Positions 44,923 to 52,933 of a stretch of DNA of 64,000 nt are shown one piece after another. The stretch is from Labedella gwakjiensis. GTDB taxonomy: Bacteria; Actinomycetota; Actinomycetes; Actinomycetales; Microbacteriaceae. The position numbers and the translations under genes were made by a program. Where the stretch lies: assembly GCF_003014675.1 (NCBI RefSeq), contig NZ_PYAU01000001.1:1798001-1862000 (forward strand). The letters are read 5' to 3'. Below the pieces are notes generated by a model. The model was not told the DNA's origin. It worked only from the letters and a program-made list of their open reading frames with translations, and searched no databases. Within the stretch, counting starts at the first letter, position 1; every line of letters begins with the position of its first letter.

Positions 44923-45873
44923 TCAATGTTCACTTGTCTCGATCACACTCGGTGGGTCAGGTTCTAGGAACTCTGCTGACTGCGTCACTACCTCGCCAGG
45001 AATTTCGGGTAACGCGCTCAAGAATTCTGCGACCGCCCCCTGGGCTTGGCGTGCCGCACGGTCCTGGCCGCCTGGTTGCGAGACGAATTGGGCATAGCTA
45101 CGCGCTCCCACCGAATCGACATCGGCGAACAAGTCACCTAGCTGCTTGATACTTTCCCTCACCTCAGCGGAGTACGCCGGCCGTGCAGCGAAGCTTCGGG
45201 CTGCGCCAGCCGCGCCGCCTGGCCAACTCTCGAGTAACCAAATGATGTCGTATGCATCTTTAGGCTTGTCCCGCTGCCTGATGGCATCCGCCTTCGCCGC
45301 TAGGAATGCCAAAGGGCCGGTCACGCGAAGGTCCATTTCGATGGTCCCCTTACCTCGGGGAAGTTCTATGGTCCGGGCGACGACCTCGACGTCGGTTGTC
45401 ATGAGGGCACCGGCGTCCAATGCCAGGGCAGAGAGCTGGCCGCCAAGATTGTGTTTACCGGTCGGGTTGGTGAGAGCCTTGGGCCGGTGCATCTGTCCGG
45501 CTGGTCTCCCATCGGCTGCGGGGCAGAAGAACTCGAGAGTTATTCTCGGATACTTTGCCCGGACCCAGCGGAAAGAACTGTCCGCTGGTTCGAAGTCAAG
45601 ACGTCGAAGTACTGTCTCCAGCCGCTCGTATTCCTCCGTTCGGCCGTCGATGAGCGCGAGACTTAGGCAGATGTCGATATCAGCAGTTCCGATATGCGGC
45701 TCTGTGTCTGGATCGAGCACCGGGACGAGGAGGGTTGGGACAAGACCTCCGATGATCACCATGTGGGAACTGGTGAAACCGGCCGAGCGGAGGATATCCG
45801 CCGCTTCTGCGACTATCAGCTCGGTTGTGTCCGGGTCGTAGGCCGAGATTTCGGTTCCATTAGGCTCTGTCAA
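44923..45873 (-). CDS. AbiEii-like nucleotidyltransferase toxin
   Basis: The 316-residue protein has the nucleotidyltransferase motif GG (42-43) followed by D65-x-D67 in GTADIDICL, and the downstream KPKDAYDIIWLLES segment near 204-217, both typical of AbiEii/MenT-type toxins that transfer nucleotides to RNA. It follows the AbiEi-like gene with a 14-base overlap, as in abiE operons. The start is a TTG at 45873 with AAGGAAAAG upstream. Codon use is less GC-biased than in the neighbours, a sign of horizontal transfer. Toxicity is inferred. Confidence 0.75.
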   Translation of the reverse strand: MTEPNGTEISAYDPDTTELIVAEAADILRSAGFTSSHMVIIGGLVPTLLVPVLDPDTEPHIGTADIDICLSLALIDGRTEEYERLETVLRRLDFEPADSSFRWVRAKYPRITLEFFCPAADGRPAGQMHRPKALTNPTGKHNLGGQLSALALDAGALMTTDVEVVARTIELPRGKGTIEMDLRVTGPLAFLAAKADAIRQRDKPKDAYDIIWLLESWPGGAAGAARSFAARPAYSAEVRESIKQLGDLFADVDSVGARSYAQFVSQPGGQDRAARQAQGAVAEFLSALPEIPGEVVTQSAEFLEPDPPSVIETSEH

Positions 45874-46894
45874 GAATCTTTTCCTTCAGGAGGTCCGAGG
45901 CGTCCTCATAGCGGCCGCCTTGTCGGACAAGATCTAGCCAGATTCGGACCTCTGGAGCGACCATGACGCCATTGATCCGCGAGGAGCCGTGAACGCCTAC
46001 TCGCCCCGTGTCAGCCCACAACTCGAGATTTGCGCCTCCTTCTGCCCCATCTCCGCCTAGCTTTTCGAGTCCCAACTGGTCCATGACTGATCGAGGGTCT
46101 TTCGCATCGACTCGAATGCGGGTGACGACCGAGGTGGTCACCGGGGTACCGCGAAGACGAGCTCCAAGAGTTGACGTGACGGCATACCGAACTTGGGCGG
46201 CTGAGGCACGCTCGGCGAATTTAGTGGCGAGGTCCACGTCGTTGCGCGCGTAAAGGAATGTTGGGGCGGGGGTGGGGATCCTGAGTCGACTTTCACCGGC
46301 TCTGAGCCATTCGAGCATGCCAGGGCGGTCCTCGAGAAGCCGTCTCCTGCTCGATCCGCGGCCTATTGCTTTGACGAAACCGCGTTGCTCGAGAAGTGAA
46401 AGCACGTTGTGTGCCTGACCGATCGAGAGGTCTGCCTGGGCCGAGAGTTCGCTAACTCCCCAAAGCTCGCTGGATGGATGGGCGAGCATGAGTTGTACCG
46501 CGCGGGTACCGGCAGGCCCCAGCTTCCTGTCCTGCGATTTGGGTGCCGCAGACCCTCGCACTGCAGTTCGATCGATGTGAATGAGGGTTTGGCCAATCTC
46601 TACGTGAATCCCGCCACGTAAGTCCCACCAGCCGATCCCCTCGAGTTCGAGCTGCTCCCGAAGATTTTGTGGAATGGCTCGACCAATTATGAGTCCGATC
46701 CATCCCGAAGGTATCGCTGAGCTAAGACGCGGCGGCAATGCAGACGTACTCTCGAGAATCCAGAGAGGCCTGCGGTCCCCCCTAACCTCGATCGATGCAT
46801 CTGCCGGTGCATGCACAAGCTCCAGTTCGGGCAAGCGTCGAATGCCCTCTTGATATCGATCCGCAGACTTCGGAAGATAAAGCCGTAATTTCAT
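45860..46894 (-). CDS. AbiEi-like antitoxin with winged-helix domain
   Basis: The 344-residue protein has an uncharacterised N-terminal part (about 1-120), a winged HTH (about 127-200, SSELWGVSELSAQADLSIGQAHNVLSLLEQRGF in part) and a C-terminal AbiEi-like domain (about 215-340, VDLATKFAERASAAQVRYAVTSTLGARL in part). AbiEi proteins repress their own operon and neutralise the partner toxin without direct binding (type IV toxin-antitoxin), as known for the family. ATG 46894 is chosen because AAAGAG precedes it; an in-frame start further up would add 24 residues. GC content is visibly lower than the flanks. Confidence 0.7.
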   Translation of the reverse strand: MKLRLYLPKSADRYQEGIRRLPELELVHAPADASIEVRGDRRPLWILESTSALPPRLSSAIPSGWIGLIIGRAIPQNLREQLELEGIGWWDLRGGIHVEIGQTLIHIDRTAVRGSAAPKSQDRKLGPAGTRAVQLMLAHPSSELWGVSELSAQADLSIGQAHNVLSLLEQRGFVKAIGRGSSRRRLLEDRPGMLEWLRAGESRLRIPTPAPTFLYARNDVDLATKFAERASAAQVRYAVTSTLGARLRGTPVTTSVVTRIRVDAKDPRSVMDQLGLEKLGGDGAEGGANLELWADTGRVGVHGSSRINGVMVAPEVRIWLDLVRQGGRYEDASDLLKEKILDRA

Positions 46895-46992
46895 TATCAG
46901 ACTCTTTTCGATGCGAAGTGAAAATCGGAATGAAATGAAAGTACCTCGGCCGTGTACTCGACACAACGACGACGCGCGGCGAACGTTGCCCG
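46895..46992. promoter_or_regulatory. AT-rich leader of the AbiE operon
   Basis: The left part (46895-46945) is among the most AT-rich DNA in the window and includes TTTCATTCCGATTTTCACTT on the coding strand (minus). The AbiE promoter should lie here. The right edge (from 46966) returns to high GC at the Lrp gene, marking the end of the insert. Confidence 0.45.
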
Positions 46993-47430
46993 TCAGTCGT
47001 GCGTGCGGTGGATGAGCCGCGACAGCACGATCGCGCTGCGGGTGTGGTCCACGTTGGGCGCGATGCGCACCTTCTCGAGGGCGTCCTCGAGGGCGGGGAT
47101 GCTGCGGGCGCGCATGTGGACGATCGCGTCGGCGCTGCCCGTGACGGTGCCGGCGTCGACCACCTCGGGAACGCCGGAGAGGATGCGGAGCAGTTCGTCG
47201 GGCGCCACGGTGCCGCGGCAGAAGAGCTCGACGTACGCCTCCGTGTTGTAGCCGTCGACCGTCGGGTCGACCTGGATGGTAAAGCCGCGGATCACGCCGT
47301 CGGCCACGAGGCGGTCGACTCGGCGCTTCACGGCCGAGGCGGAGAGCCCCACCACCCCGCCGATGTCGCCGTAGCTCGCACGGGCGTTCTGGCGGAGGAG
47401 GTCGATGATTCCACGGTCCAGGTTGTCCAT
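46993..47430 (-). CDS. Lrp/AsnC family regulator
   Basis: The 145-residue protein has an N-terminal HTH (about 1-60, SYGDIGGVVGLSASAVKRRVDRL in part) and a C-terminal RAM-type ligand domain (about 65-140). It is divergent from the arginine/ornithine genes and is probably their arginine- or ornithine-responsive regulator (inference from position). TAGCCT on the minus strand ends 6 bases before ATG 47430, a leaderless start. Confidence 0.9.
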   Translation of the reverse strand: MDNLDRGIIDLLRQNARASYGDIGGVVGLSASAVKRRVDRLVADGVIRGFTIQVDPTVDGYNTEAYVELFCRGTVAPDELLRILSGVPEVVDAGTVTGSADAIVHMRARSIPALEDALEKVRIAPNVDHTRSAIVLSRLIHRTHD

Positions 47431-47659
47431 CCGATCAGGCTAGCGGGCAACGGCAGCGATTCGTTGCAATCGGACGTCACGAATCGGTGATTTCGTGCGT
47501 CCAGCACACCTCGGCTCCGGGAGCCTCTGTGCCACACTGGAAGTGGCGTCCCGCCTCCGCGGGGTTCGAGAGAGCGACCTGGTCCGCCGTCCCCCGTCCA
47601 CGCACCGGCCTCGCGGCCACGACGCACCGGCGGCGCGACGCGCCGGCCCAGGAGACACG
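47431..47659. promoter_or_regulatory. lrp - arginine operon divergent control region
   Basis: Three related half-sites are visible: GATTCGT (47458-47464), ACGAATC (47479-47485) and ATTTCGTG (47490-47497). The last two form a 20-base palindrome CACGAA-N8-TTCGTG. Multiple phased sites are typical of Lrp proteins. GGAGA at 47651-47655 is the ribosome binding site of the plus-strand gene. Confidence 0.6.
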
Positions 47660-48517
47660 ATGACCGACACCACCACGACCACCGCCACGACGCCGGAGCG
47701 CACGGCCACTCCGCGTACCTACCTCATGTGCAAGCCGGACTTCTTCACGGTCGTCTACAAGATCAACCCGTGGATGGAGCCGGCCAAGCCGACCGACACG
47801 GCGAAGGCCGTCGCCCAGTGGCAGACGCTCTACGACACGTACGTCTCGCTCGGCCACACCGTGCACCTCATCGACCCGATCGACGGTCTGCCCGACATGG
47901 TCTACACGGCCAACGGCGGATTCGTCATCGGCAACGTCGCGTACGGCGCGAGCTTCACCTACCCGCAGCGCCAGCCCGAGGGCCCCGCGTTCATGGACTG
48001 GTTCCGCGAGAACGACTTCGACGTGCGCGAGCCCCAGGAGATCAACGAGGGCGAGGGCGACTTCCTCCTCGTCGGCGACGTGATCCTCGCCGGCACCGGC
48101 TTCCGCAGCGCCTCGAACAGCCACGCCGAGGTCGCCTCGATCTACGGCCGCGAGGTCGTGTCGCTCACGCTCACGAACCCGTCGTTCTACCACCTCGACA
48201 CCGCCATCGCCGTGCTCGATCCGCTCGCGGGCGACGCGAACGCGAACATCGCGTACCTCCCGAGCGCTTTCGACGCGCCGAGCCTCGCCATCCTGCAGGA
48301 GCGCTACCCCGACGCCATCCTCGTGAGCGAGGAGGACGCGTCCATCCTCGGCCTCAACTCCATCTCCGACGGCTACAACGTGGTCATCGCGAAGCGCGCG
48401 GTCGGCTTCGAGAAGCAGCTGCGCGAGCGCGGCTACAACCCGATCGGCGTCGACCTCTCCGAGCTGCTGCTCGGCGGCGGCGGCGTGAAGTGCTGCACGC
48501 TGGAGCTCCGCCGATGA
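47660..48517 (+). CDS. guanidino-modifying hydrolase: dimethylargininase or arginine dihydrolase
   Basis: The 285-residue protein belongs to the arginine deiminase/DDAH superfamily. Catalytic His178 (NPSFYHLDTA) and a Cys near the end (C278 or C279 of GVKCCTLEL) are present. Databases often name such proteins dimethylargininase, but the N-terminus (LMCKPDFFTVVYKINPWM) and N85 in YTANGG, where deiminases and DDAH have an acidic residue, resemble cyanobacterial ArgZ/AgrE, which converts arginine directly to ornithine, CO2 and ammonia. The gene is coupled to rocD by a 4-base overlap, which suits ornithine as product. No methylarginine source is evident. Confidence 0.8.
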   Translation: MTDTTTTTATTPERTATPRTYLMCKPDFFTVVYKINPWMEPAKPTDTAKAVAQWQTLYDTYVSLGHTVHLIDPIDGLPDMVYTANGGFVIGNVAYGASFTYPQRQPEGPAFMDWFRENDFDVREPQEINEGEGDFLLVGDVILAGTGFRSASNSHAEVASIYGREVVSLTLTNPSFYHLDTAIAVLDPLAGDANANIAYLPSAFDAPSLAILQERYPDAILVSEEDASILGLNSISDGYNVVIAKRAVGFEKQLRERGYNPIGVDLSELLLGGGGVKCCTLELRR

Positions 48518-49773
48518 GCGCCGTCGGCCAGGCCGCGGCCACCGGCACGGCCACGGAGGCCGTGCTCGCCCTCGAGGACGAGCACGTCGCGCACAACTAC
48601 CACCCGCTCCCCGTCGTCGCCGCGACGGCGGAGGGCGCGTGGGTCACCGACGTGGAGGGCAACCGTTACCTCGACTGCCTCGCCGCCTACTCGGCCGTGA
48701 ACTTCGGGCACTCGAACCCGACGCTCGTGGCGGCCGCCACGGAGCAGCTCGGCCGCGTCACGCTCACGAGCCGCGCCTTCCACAACGACCAGCTCGGTGC
48801 GTTCGCGACGGAGCTCGCCGCGCTCGCCGGCAAGGACATGGTCCTCCCGATGAACACGGGAGCGGAGGCCGTGGAGTCGGGCATCAAGCTCGCCCGTGCG
48901 TGGGGCTACCGCGTGAAGGGCGTGGCCGACGGCCAGGCGAACATCATCGTGGCGAACGGCAACTTCCACGGACGCACCACCACGATCATCAGCTTCTCGG
49001 ACGACGAGACCGCCCGCGCGGGCTTCGGGCCGTTCACGCCCGGCTTCCGGTCCGTTCCCTACGGCGATGCCGAGGCGCTCGCCGCGGCCATCGACGAGAA
49101 CACCGTCGCGGTGCTCATCGAGCCGATCCAGGGAGAGGCCGGCATCGTCGTGCCGCCCGCCGACTACCTGCCGGCCGTGCGCAGCATCACCACGGAGCAC
49201 AACGTGCTCTTCATCGCGGACGAGATCCAGTCGGGCCTCGGCCGCACGGGCGCCACGTTCGCGTGCGACCTCGTGGGTGTGGAGCCCGACCTCTACCTAC
49301 TCGGCAAGGCGCTCGGCGGCGGCATCGTCCCCGTGTCGGCCGTCGTCGGCAACCGCGACATCGTCGGTGTGCTGCGCCCGGGTGAGCACGGCTCCACGTT
49401 CGGCGGCAACCCGCTCGCGGCGGCCGTGGGTCTCGCGGTCGTGCGGATGCTCGCGACGGGCGAGATGCAGGAGCGCGCACGCGTGCTCGGCGCCCGCCTC
49501 CACGCGGGTCTCGAGGGCCTCATCGGTCGCGGCGTCGTCACGGTGCGCGGAGCCGGTCTGTGGGCCGGCGTCGACATCGATCCGGCGCTCGCGACGGGTC
49601 GCGCCGTGTGCGTCGCGCTCATGGCGCGCGGCGTGCTCGTGAAGGACACGCACGGGTCCACGATCCGTTTCGCGCCGCCCATCGTCGTGTCCGAGGAGGA
49701 CATCGACTGGGTGGTCGAGCAGCTCGCCGCGGTCCTCGACGACCTGTCGCCCGCCCCGACCGACGCCCCGTAG
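48514..49773 (+). CDS. rocD: ornithine--oxo-acid transaminase
   Basis: The 419-residue PLP enzyme is a class III aminotransferase with PLP lysine K265 in LLGKALGGG, the DEIQSGLGRTG motif (about 235-245) and NTGAEAVESGIKLARAWG near 111-128 as in ornithine aminotransferases. It transfers the delta-amino group of ornithine to 2-oxoglutarate, giving glutamate-5-semialdehyde, which PutA can oxidise to glutamate. The start ATG 48514 overlaps the stop of the hydrolase gene. Confidence 0.92.
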   Translation: MSAVGQAAATGTATEAVLALEDEHVAHNYHPLPVVAATAEGAWVTDVEGNRYLDCLAAYSAVNFGHSNPTLVAAATEQLGRVTLTSRAFHNDQLGAFATELAALAGKDMVLPMNTGAEAVESGIKLARAWGYRVKGVADGQANIIVANGNFHGRTTTIISFSDDETARAGFGPFTPGFRSVPYGDAEALAAAIDENTVAVLIEPIQGEAGIVVPPADYLPAVRSITTEHNVLFIADEIQSGLGRTGATFACDLVGVEPDLYLLGKALGGGIVPVSAVVGNRDIVGVLRPGEHGSTFGGNPLAAAVGLAVVRMLATGEMQERARVLGARLHAGLEGLIGRGVVTVRGAGLWAGVDIDPALATGRAVCVALMARGVLVKDTHGSTIRFAPPIVVSEEDIDWVVEQLAAVLDDLSPAPTDAP

Positions 49774-49783
49774 GGCCGGCTCC

Positions 49784-49830
49784 GAAAGCCCGCGCATCCG
49801 CAGAACCACTCGGCGGACGTGCGGGCTTTC
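49784..49830. terminator. long hairpin between converging rocD and tetR, probable bidirectional terminator
   Basis: GAAAGCCCGC (49784-49793) pairs with GCGGGCTTTC (49821-49830), and inside it TCCGC pairs with GCGGA around an 11-base loop. It starts 11 bases after the rocD stop. Both strands present the T-containing end TTTC, fitting termination from either side. Confidence 0.75.
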
Positions 49831-49890
49831 GTCGTCTGCAGGTTCCGGGAGGGGACCGGAGTCCGCACGCCGCGGGGTAGCGGCGGAGGG

Positions 49891-50460
49891 TCAGACCTCG
49901 AAGAGGGCCCAGAGTCGCTCGATGTCACCGGCCATGTCGACCGAGCGGTCGAGCGCCCACTGGATCTGGATGCCGTCCGCGAGGGCGACCAGCACTCGCG
50001 CGATGTGCTCGGGATCGAGGTCCGCGCGCGCCGTTCCGGCGTCCTGGCGGTCCCGGATGGACCCGGCGAGGGTCGGGAGGACGGCCGCGTAGCGGTCGAC
50101 GAAGAACGGGTGCGCCGGGTGCGCCGGATCCTCGGCGGCGGCGGCGAGCGTGATGAACAACTGAACGAGGCCGGGCACGTCGCGGTTGTGCCGCATGATC
50201 CTGATGAGCGTGTCCAGGAAGTCGCCCGTCGAGGGGAGGGATTCGCCGTCCACCTCGTCGCGCTTCTGCAGGATCGCCGTGAGCAGGTGCTCCTTGGACT
50301 CGAAGTAGTGCATGAGTCCGGGGAGGCTCACGCCCACCTGCTTCGCCACCTCGCGGAGGGAGGTGCCGCGGTAGCCCTCGCGGGAGAAGACGTCGAGCGC
50401 CGCCGTGAGGATCTCCTCCCGACGCGCGACGCCCTTCGCGTACGACCCCCGCTCAGCCAT
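49891..50460 (-). CDS. TetR family regulator of the GH3 gene
   Basis: A 189-residue TetR protein with the HTH at about 12-58 (LREVAKQVGVSLPGLMHYFESKEHLL in part) and a C-terminal domain of the BetI type. It is divergent from the beta-glucosidase gene with 124 bases between starts; regulators of this type control glycosidase genes in several actinobacteria. TAGCAT on the minus strand is 6 bases before ATG 50460, a leaderless start. Confidence 0.9.
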   Translation of the reverse strand: MAERGSYAKGVARREEILTAALDVFSREGYRGTSLREVAKQVGVSLPGLMHYFESKEHLLTAILQKRDEVDGESLPSTGDFLDTLIRIMRHNRDVPGLVQLFITLAAAAEDPAHPAHPFFVDRYAAVLPTLAGSIRDRQDAGTARADLDPEHIARVLVALADGIQIQWALDRSVDMAGDIERLWALFEV

Positions 50461-50584
50461 GTCTCGATGCTAGGCCACAGCGAGTTGTCAGGGACCACGG
50501 TCCGCGAAGCCTTGTCCGCCAAACCCGAGCGTTGTATGGTTTTTGGACGGACGGCAGGGACGCCGCCGGGAATGGACGGGAACC
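50461..50584. promoter_or_regulatory. divergent region tetR / GH3 with promoter and palindrome
   Basis: TTGTCC, 17 bases and TATGGT form a plus-strand -35/-10 for the beta-glucosidase. GGACC-AC-GGTCC, a 12-base palindrome in GTCAGGGACCACGGTCCGCG at about 50488-50507, lies just upstream and is a candidate TetR operator. The TetR leaderless -10 (TAGCAT) is at the left edge. Confidence 0.6.
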
Positions 50585-52840
50585 ATGAGCCACAGCGAAC
50601 GCCTCGACGACCTGACACTGGAGGAGAAGGCATCGCTCACGAGCGGCGCCGACTTCTGGACGACGAAGGCGGTGGATCGCGTCGGCATCCCGTCGGTCAT
50701 GCTCACGGATGGACCGCATGGCGTCCGCAAACAGCGCGAGGGTGGCGACCACCTCGGCCTCGCGGACAGCGTTCCCACCACGTGCTTCCCGCCGGCCGTC
50801 GCGCTCGGATCGAGCTGGGACCGCGAGCTCGTCCGCCGCGTCGGCGTGGCTCTCGGCGAGGAGGCCCGCGCGGAGAAGGTCGGCGTGCTCCTCGGCCCGG
50901 GCATCAACATCAAGCGCTCGCCGCTGTGCGGCCGCAACTTCGAGTACTTCTCCGAGGACCCGCTCGTCTCCGGTGTGATGGGCTCGGCTCTCGTCGGCGG
51001 CATCCAGAGCCAGGGCGTGGGCGCCTCCCTCAAGCACTTCGCCGCCAACAACCAGGAGACCGACCGCCTCCGTGTGAGCGCCGACGTGGACGAGCGCCCC
51101 CTCCGCGAGATCTACCTGCGCGCGTTCCAGCGCGTGGTCACGGAGCAGCAGCCCTGGACGGTCATGTGCTCGTACAACCGCATCAACGGCGTGTACGCGT
51201 CGGAGAACCCGTGGCTGCTCACCACGGTGCTGCGCGACGAGTGGGGCTTCGGCGGCCTCGTCGTCTCCGACTGGGGCGCCGTGAACGACCGGGTCGCGGG
51301 GGTCGCCGCCGGCCTCGACCTCGAGATGCCGTCGAGCGGTGGCCGTACCGACGCCGAGCTCGTCGCCGCTGTCGGTGACGGACGCCTCGACGAGGCCCAC
51401 GTGACCACGTCCGCACGCCGCGCCGTCGAGCTCGTCGACCGCATCGTGGCCGGAGCCGACCCCGACGCGACCTACGACGTGGACGCGCACCACGCCCTCG
51501 CCCGTGAGGCCGCCGGCCGCAGCATCGTCCTCCTCCGCAACGAGGGCGAGGCCCTCCCGCTCGATGCGTCGGGCTCCGGGGCCATCGCGGTGGTCGGCGA
51601 GTTCGCGCGCACGCCCCGATTCCAGGGTGCCGGCAGCTCCCTCATCAACCCCACGCGGCTCGACAACGCGCTCGATGAGATCCGAGCGGTCGCGGGCGAA
51701 CGCGTGACCTTCGCCCCGGGCTTCGCGCTCGCCGGCGCACCGGACGGCACCTCGACAGACGCGGACACGCTCCGCGACGAGGCCGTCACCGTCGCGACGG
51801 GCGCCGACGTCGTACTCCTCTTCCTCGGCCTTCCCGCGGAGGAGGAATCGGAGGGCTTCGACCGCAGCCACATCGAGCTCCCCGCCGAGCAGACCGCGCT
51901 CCTCGAGGCCGTGCTCGACGTGAACCGCAACGTCGTCGTCGTGCTGTCGAACGGCGGCGTCGTGCGCACGTCCGGTTGGCAGGACCGCGTGCCCGCGATC
52001 GTCGAGGGCTGGCTGCTCGGCCAGGCGGGCGGCGGTGCCGTGGCCGACGTGCTCTTCGGTGCGGTGAACCCGTCCGGTCGCCTCACCGAGACCGTGCCCG
52101 TGCGCCTCGAGGACAGCCCGTCGCACCTGACCTTCCCCGGCGAGTTCGGTCACGTGCGCTACGGCGAGGACATCTTCGTGGGGTACCGCGGCTTCGACGC
52201 CAAGGGCACCGAGGTGGCGTTCCCGTTCGGCCACGGGCTGTCGTACACGACGTTCTCCTACGGCGCCGTCGAGGCCGCAGAGCACAAGGGCGGGATCCGC
52301 GTGAGCGTCGCGGTCACGAACACCGGTTCGCGCGACGGACGTGAGGTCGTCCAGGTCTACACGGGGCTCCCCGGTTCCGCGGTGACGCGGGCGATCCGCT
52401 CGCTGTCGGCGTTCACCGTCGTGGAGATCGCTGCGGGTGAGACGGAGACCGTCACGCTCGACATCGTGCACGACGACCTCGCGTACTTCCACCCGCAGGT
52501 CGGCCAGTGGACCGTCGAGGGCGGCGAGTACGTCGTGGAGGTGGGTGCGTCGAGCCGGGACATCCGCGGGAGTGCCACGATCGGTCTCGCGGGCGACGAC
52601 CTCCGAGTCCCGCTCGGCACGGACTCGACGGTGCAGGAGTGGCTCGACCACCCCCGCGGCGGCCAGCTTCTTCAGTCGGCGATCGACTCGGCTCCGGGCA
52701 GCGTGATGTCCTCGATGCTCTCCGATCCCGAGACCGTGAAGATGCTCGGCTCCATGCCGCTCGAGCGCATCGCGTCGTTCCCGGGCAGCCCCCTGGACGC
52801 CGACGGCCTCGACTCGCTCGTGGCGTCCGCCAACTCCTGA
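50585..52840 (+). CDS. GH3 family beta-glucosidase
   Basis: The 751-residue protein has the GH3 N-terminal barrel (about 1-260) with nucleophile D229 in VVSDWGAVND and the substrate-binding LKHFAANNQE (about 150-160), the alpha/beta sandwich domain (about 290-520) and a C-terminal fibronectin-III-like domain (about 580-660). There is no signal peptide, so it acts on imported beta-glucosides. The C-terminal 80 residues (WLDHPRGGQLLQSAIDS onward) form the helical tail seen in many actinobacterial GH3 enzymes. AT-poor spacing precedes ATG 50585; the -10 is about 50 bases upstream. Confidence 0.92.
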   Translation: MSHSERLDDLTLEEKASLTSGADFWTTKAVDRVGIPSVMLTDGPHGVRKQREGGDHLGLADSVPTTCFPPAVALGSSWDRELVRRVGVALGEEARAEKVGVLLGPGINIKRSPLCGRNFEYFSEDPLVSGVMGSALVGGIQSQGVGASLKHFAANNQETDRLRVSADVDERPLREIYLRAFQRVVTEQQPWTVMCSYNRINGVYASENPWLLTTVLRDEWGFGGLVVSDWGAVNDRVAGVAAGLDLEMPSSGGRTDAELVAAVGDGRLDEAHVTTSARRAVELVDRIVAGADPDATYDVDAHHALAREAAGRSIVLLRNEGEALPLDASGSGAIAVVGEFARTPRFQGAGSSLINPTRLDNALDEIRAVAGERVTFAPGFALAGAPDGTSTDADTLRDEAVTVATGADVVLLFLGLPAEEESEGFDRSHIELPAEQTALLEAVLDVNRNVVVVLSNGGVVRTSGWQDRVPAIVEGWLLGQAGGGAVADVLFGAVNPSGRLTETVPVRLEDSPSHLTFPGEFGHVRYGEDIFVGYRGFDAKGTEVAFPFGHGLSYTTFSYGAVEAAEHKGGIRVSVAVTNTGSRDGREVVQVYTGLPGSAVTRAIRSLSAFTVVEIAAGETETVTLDIVHDDLAYFHPQVGQWTVEGGEYVVEVGASSRDIRGSATIGLAGDDLRVPLGTDSTVQEWLDHPRGGQLLQSAIDSAPGSVMSSMLSDPETVKMLGSMPLERIASFPGSPLDADGLDSLVASANS

Positions 52841-52848
52841 TCACGCTC

Positions 52849-52918
52849 CACCTCCCGTGAGGTGTCGCAATCGGTCGGTCGACGCCCAGGTCGAACGACC
52901 TTTCGTGACACCTCACGG
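52849..52918. repeat. compound palindrome, second repeat type
   Basis: CCGTGAGGTGTC (52855-52866) is perfectly complementary to GACACCTCACGG (52907-52918). The 40-base loop contains a further GGTCG/CGACC stem. A competing small hairpin CACCTC-N4-GAGGTG spans 52849-52864. The right arm is 3 bases from the -10 hexamer of the next gene. It could be a mobile palindromic element, a terminator for GH3 or a regulatory RNA structure. Confidence 0.75.
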
Positions 52919-52933
52919 CTTTAGGGTGGGTGC

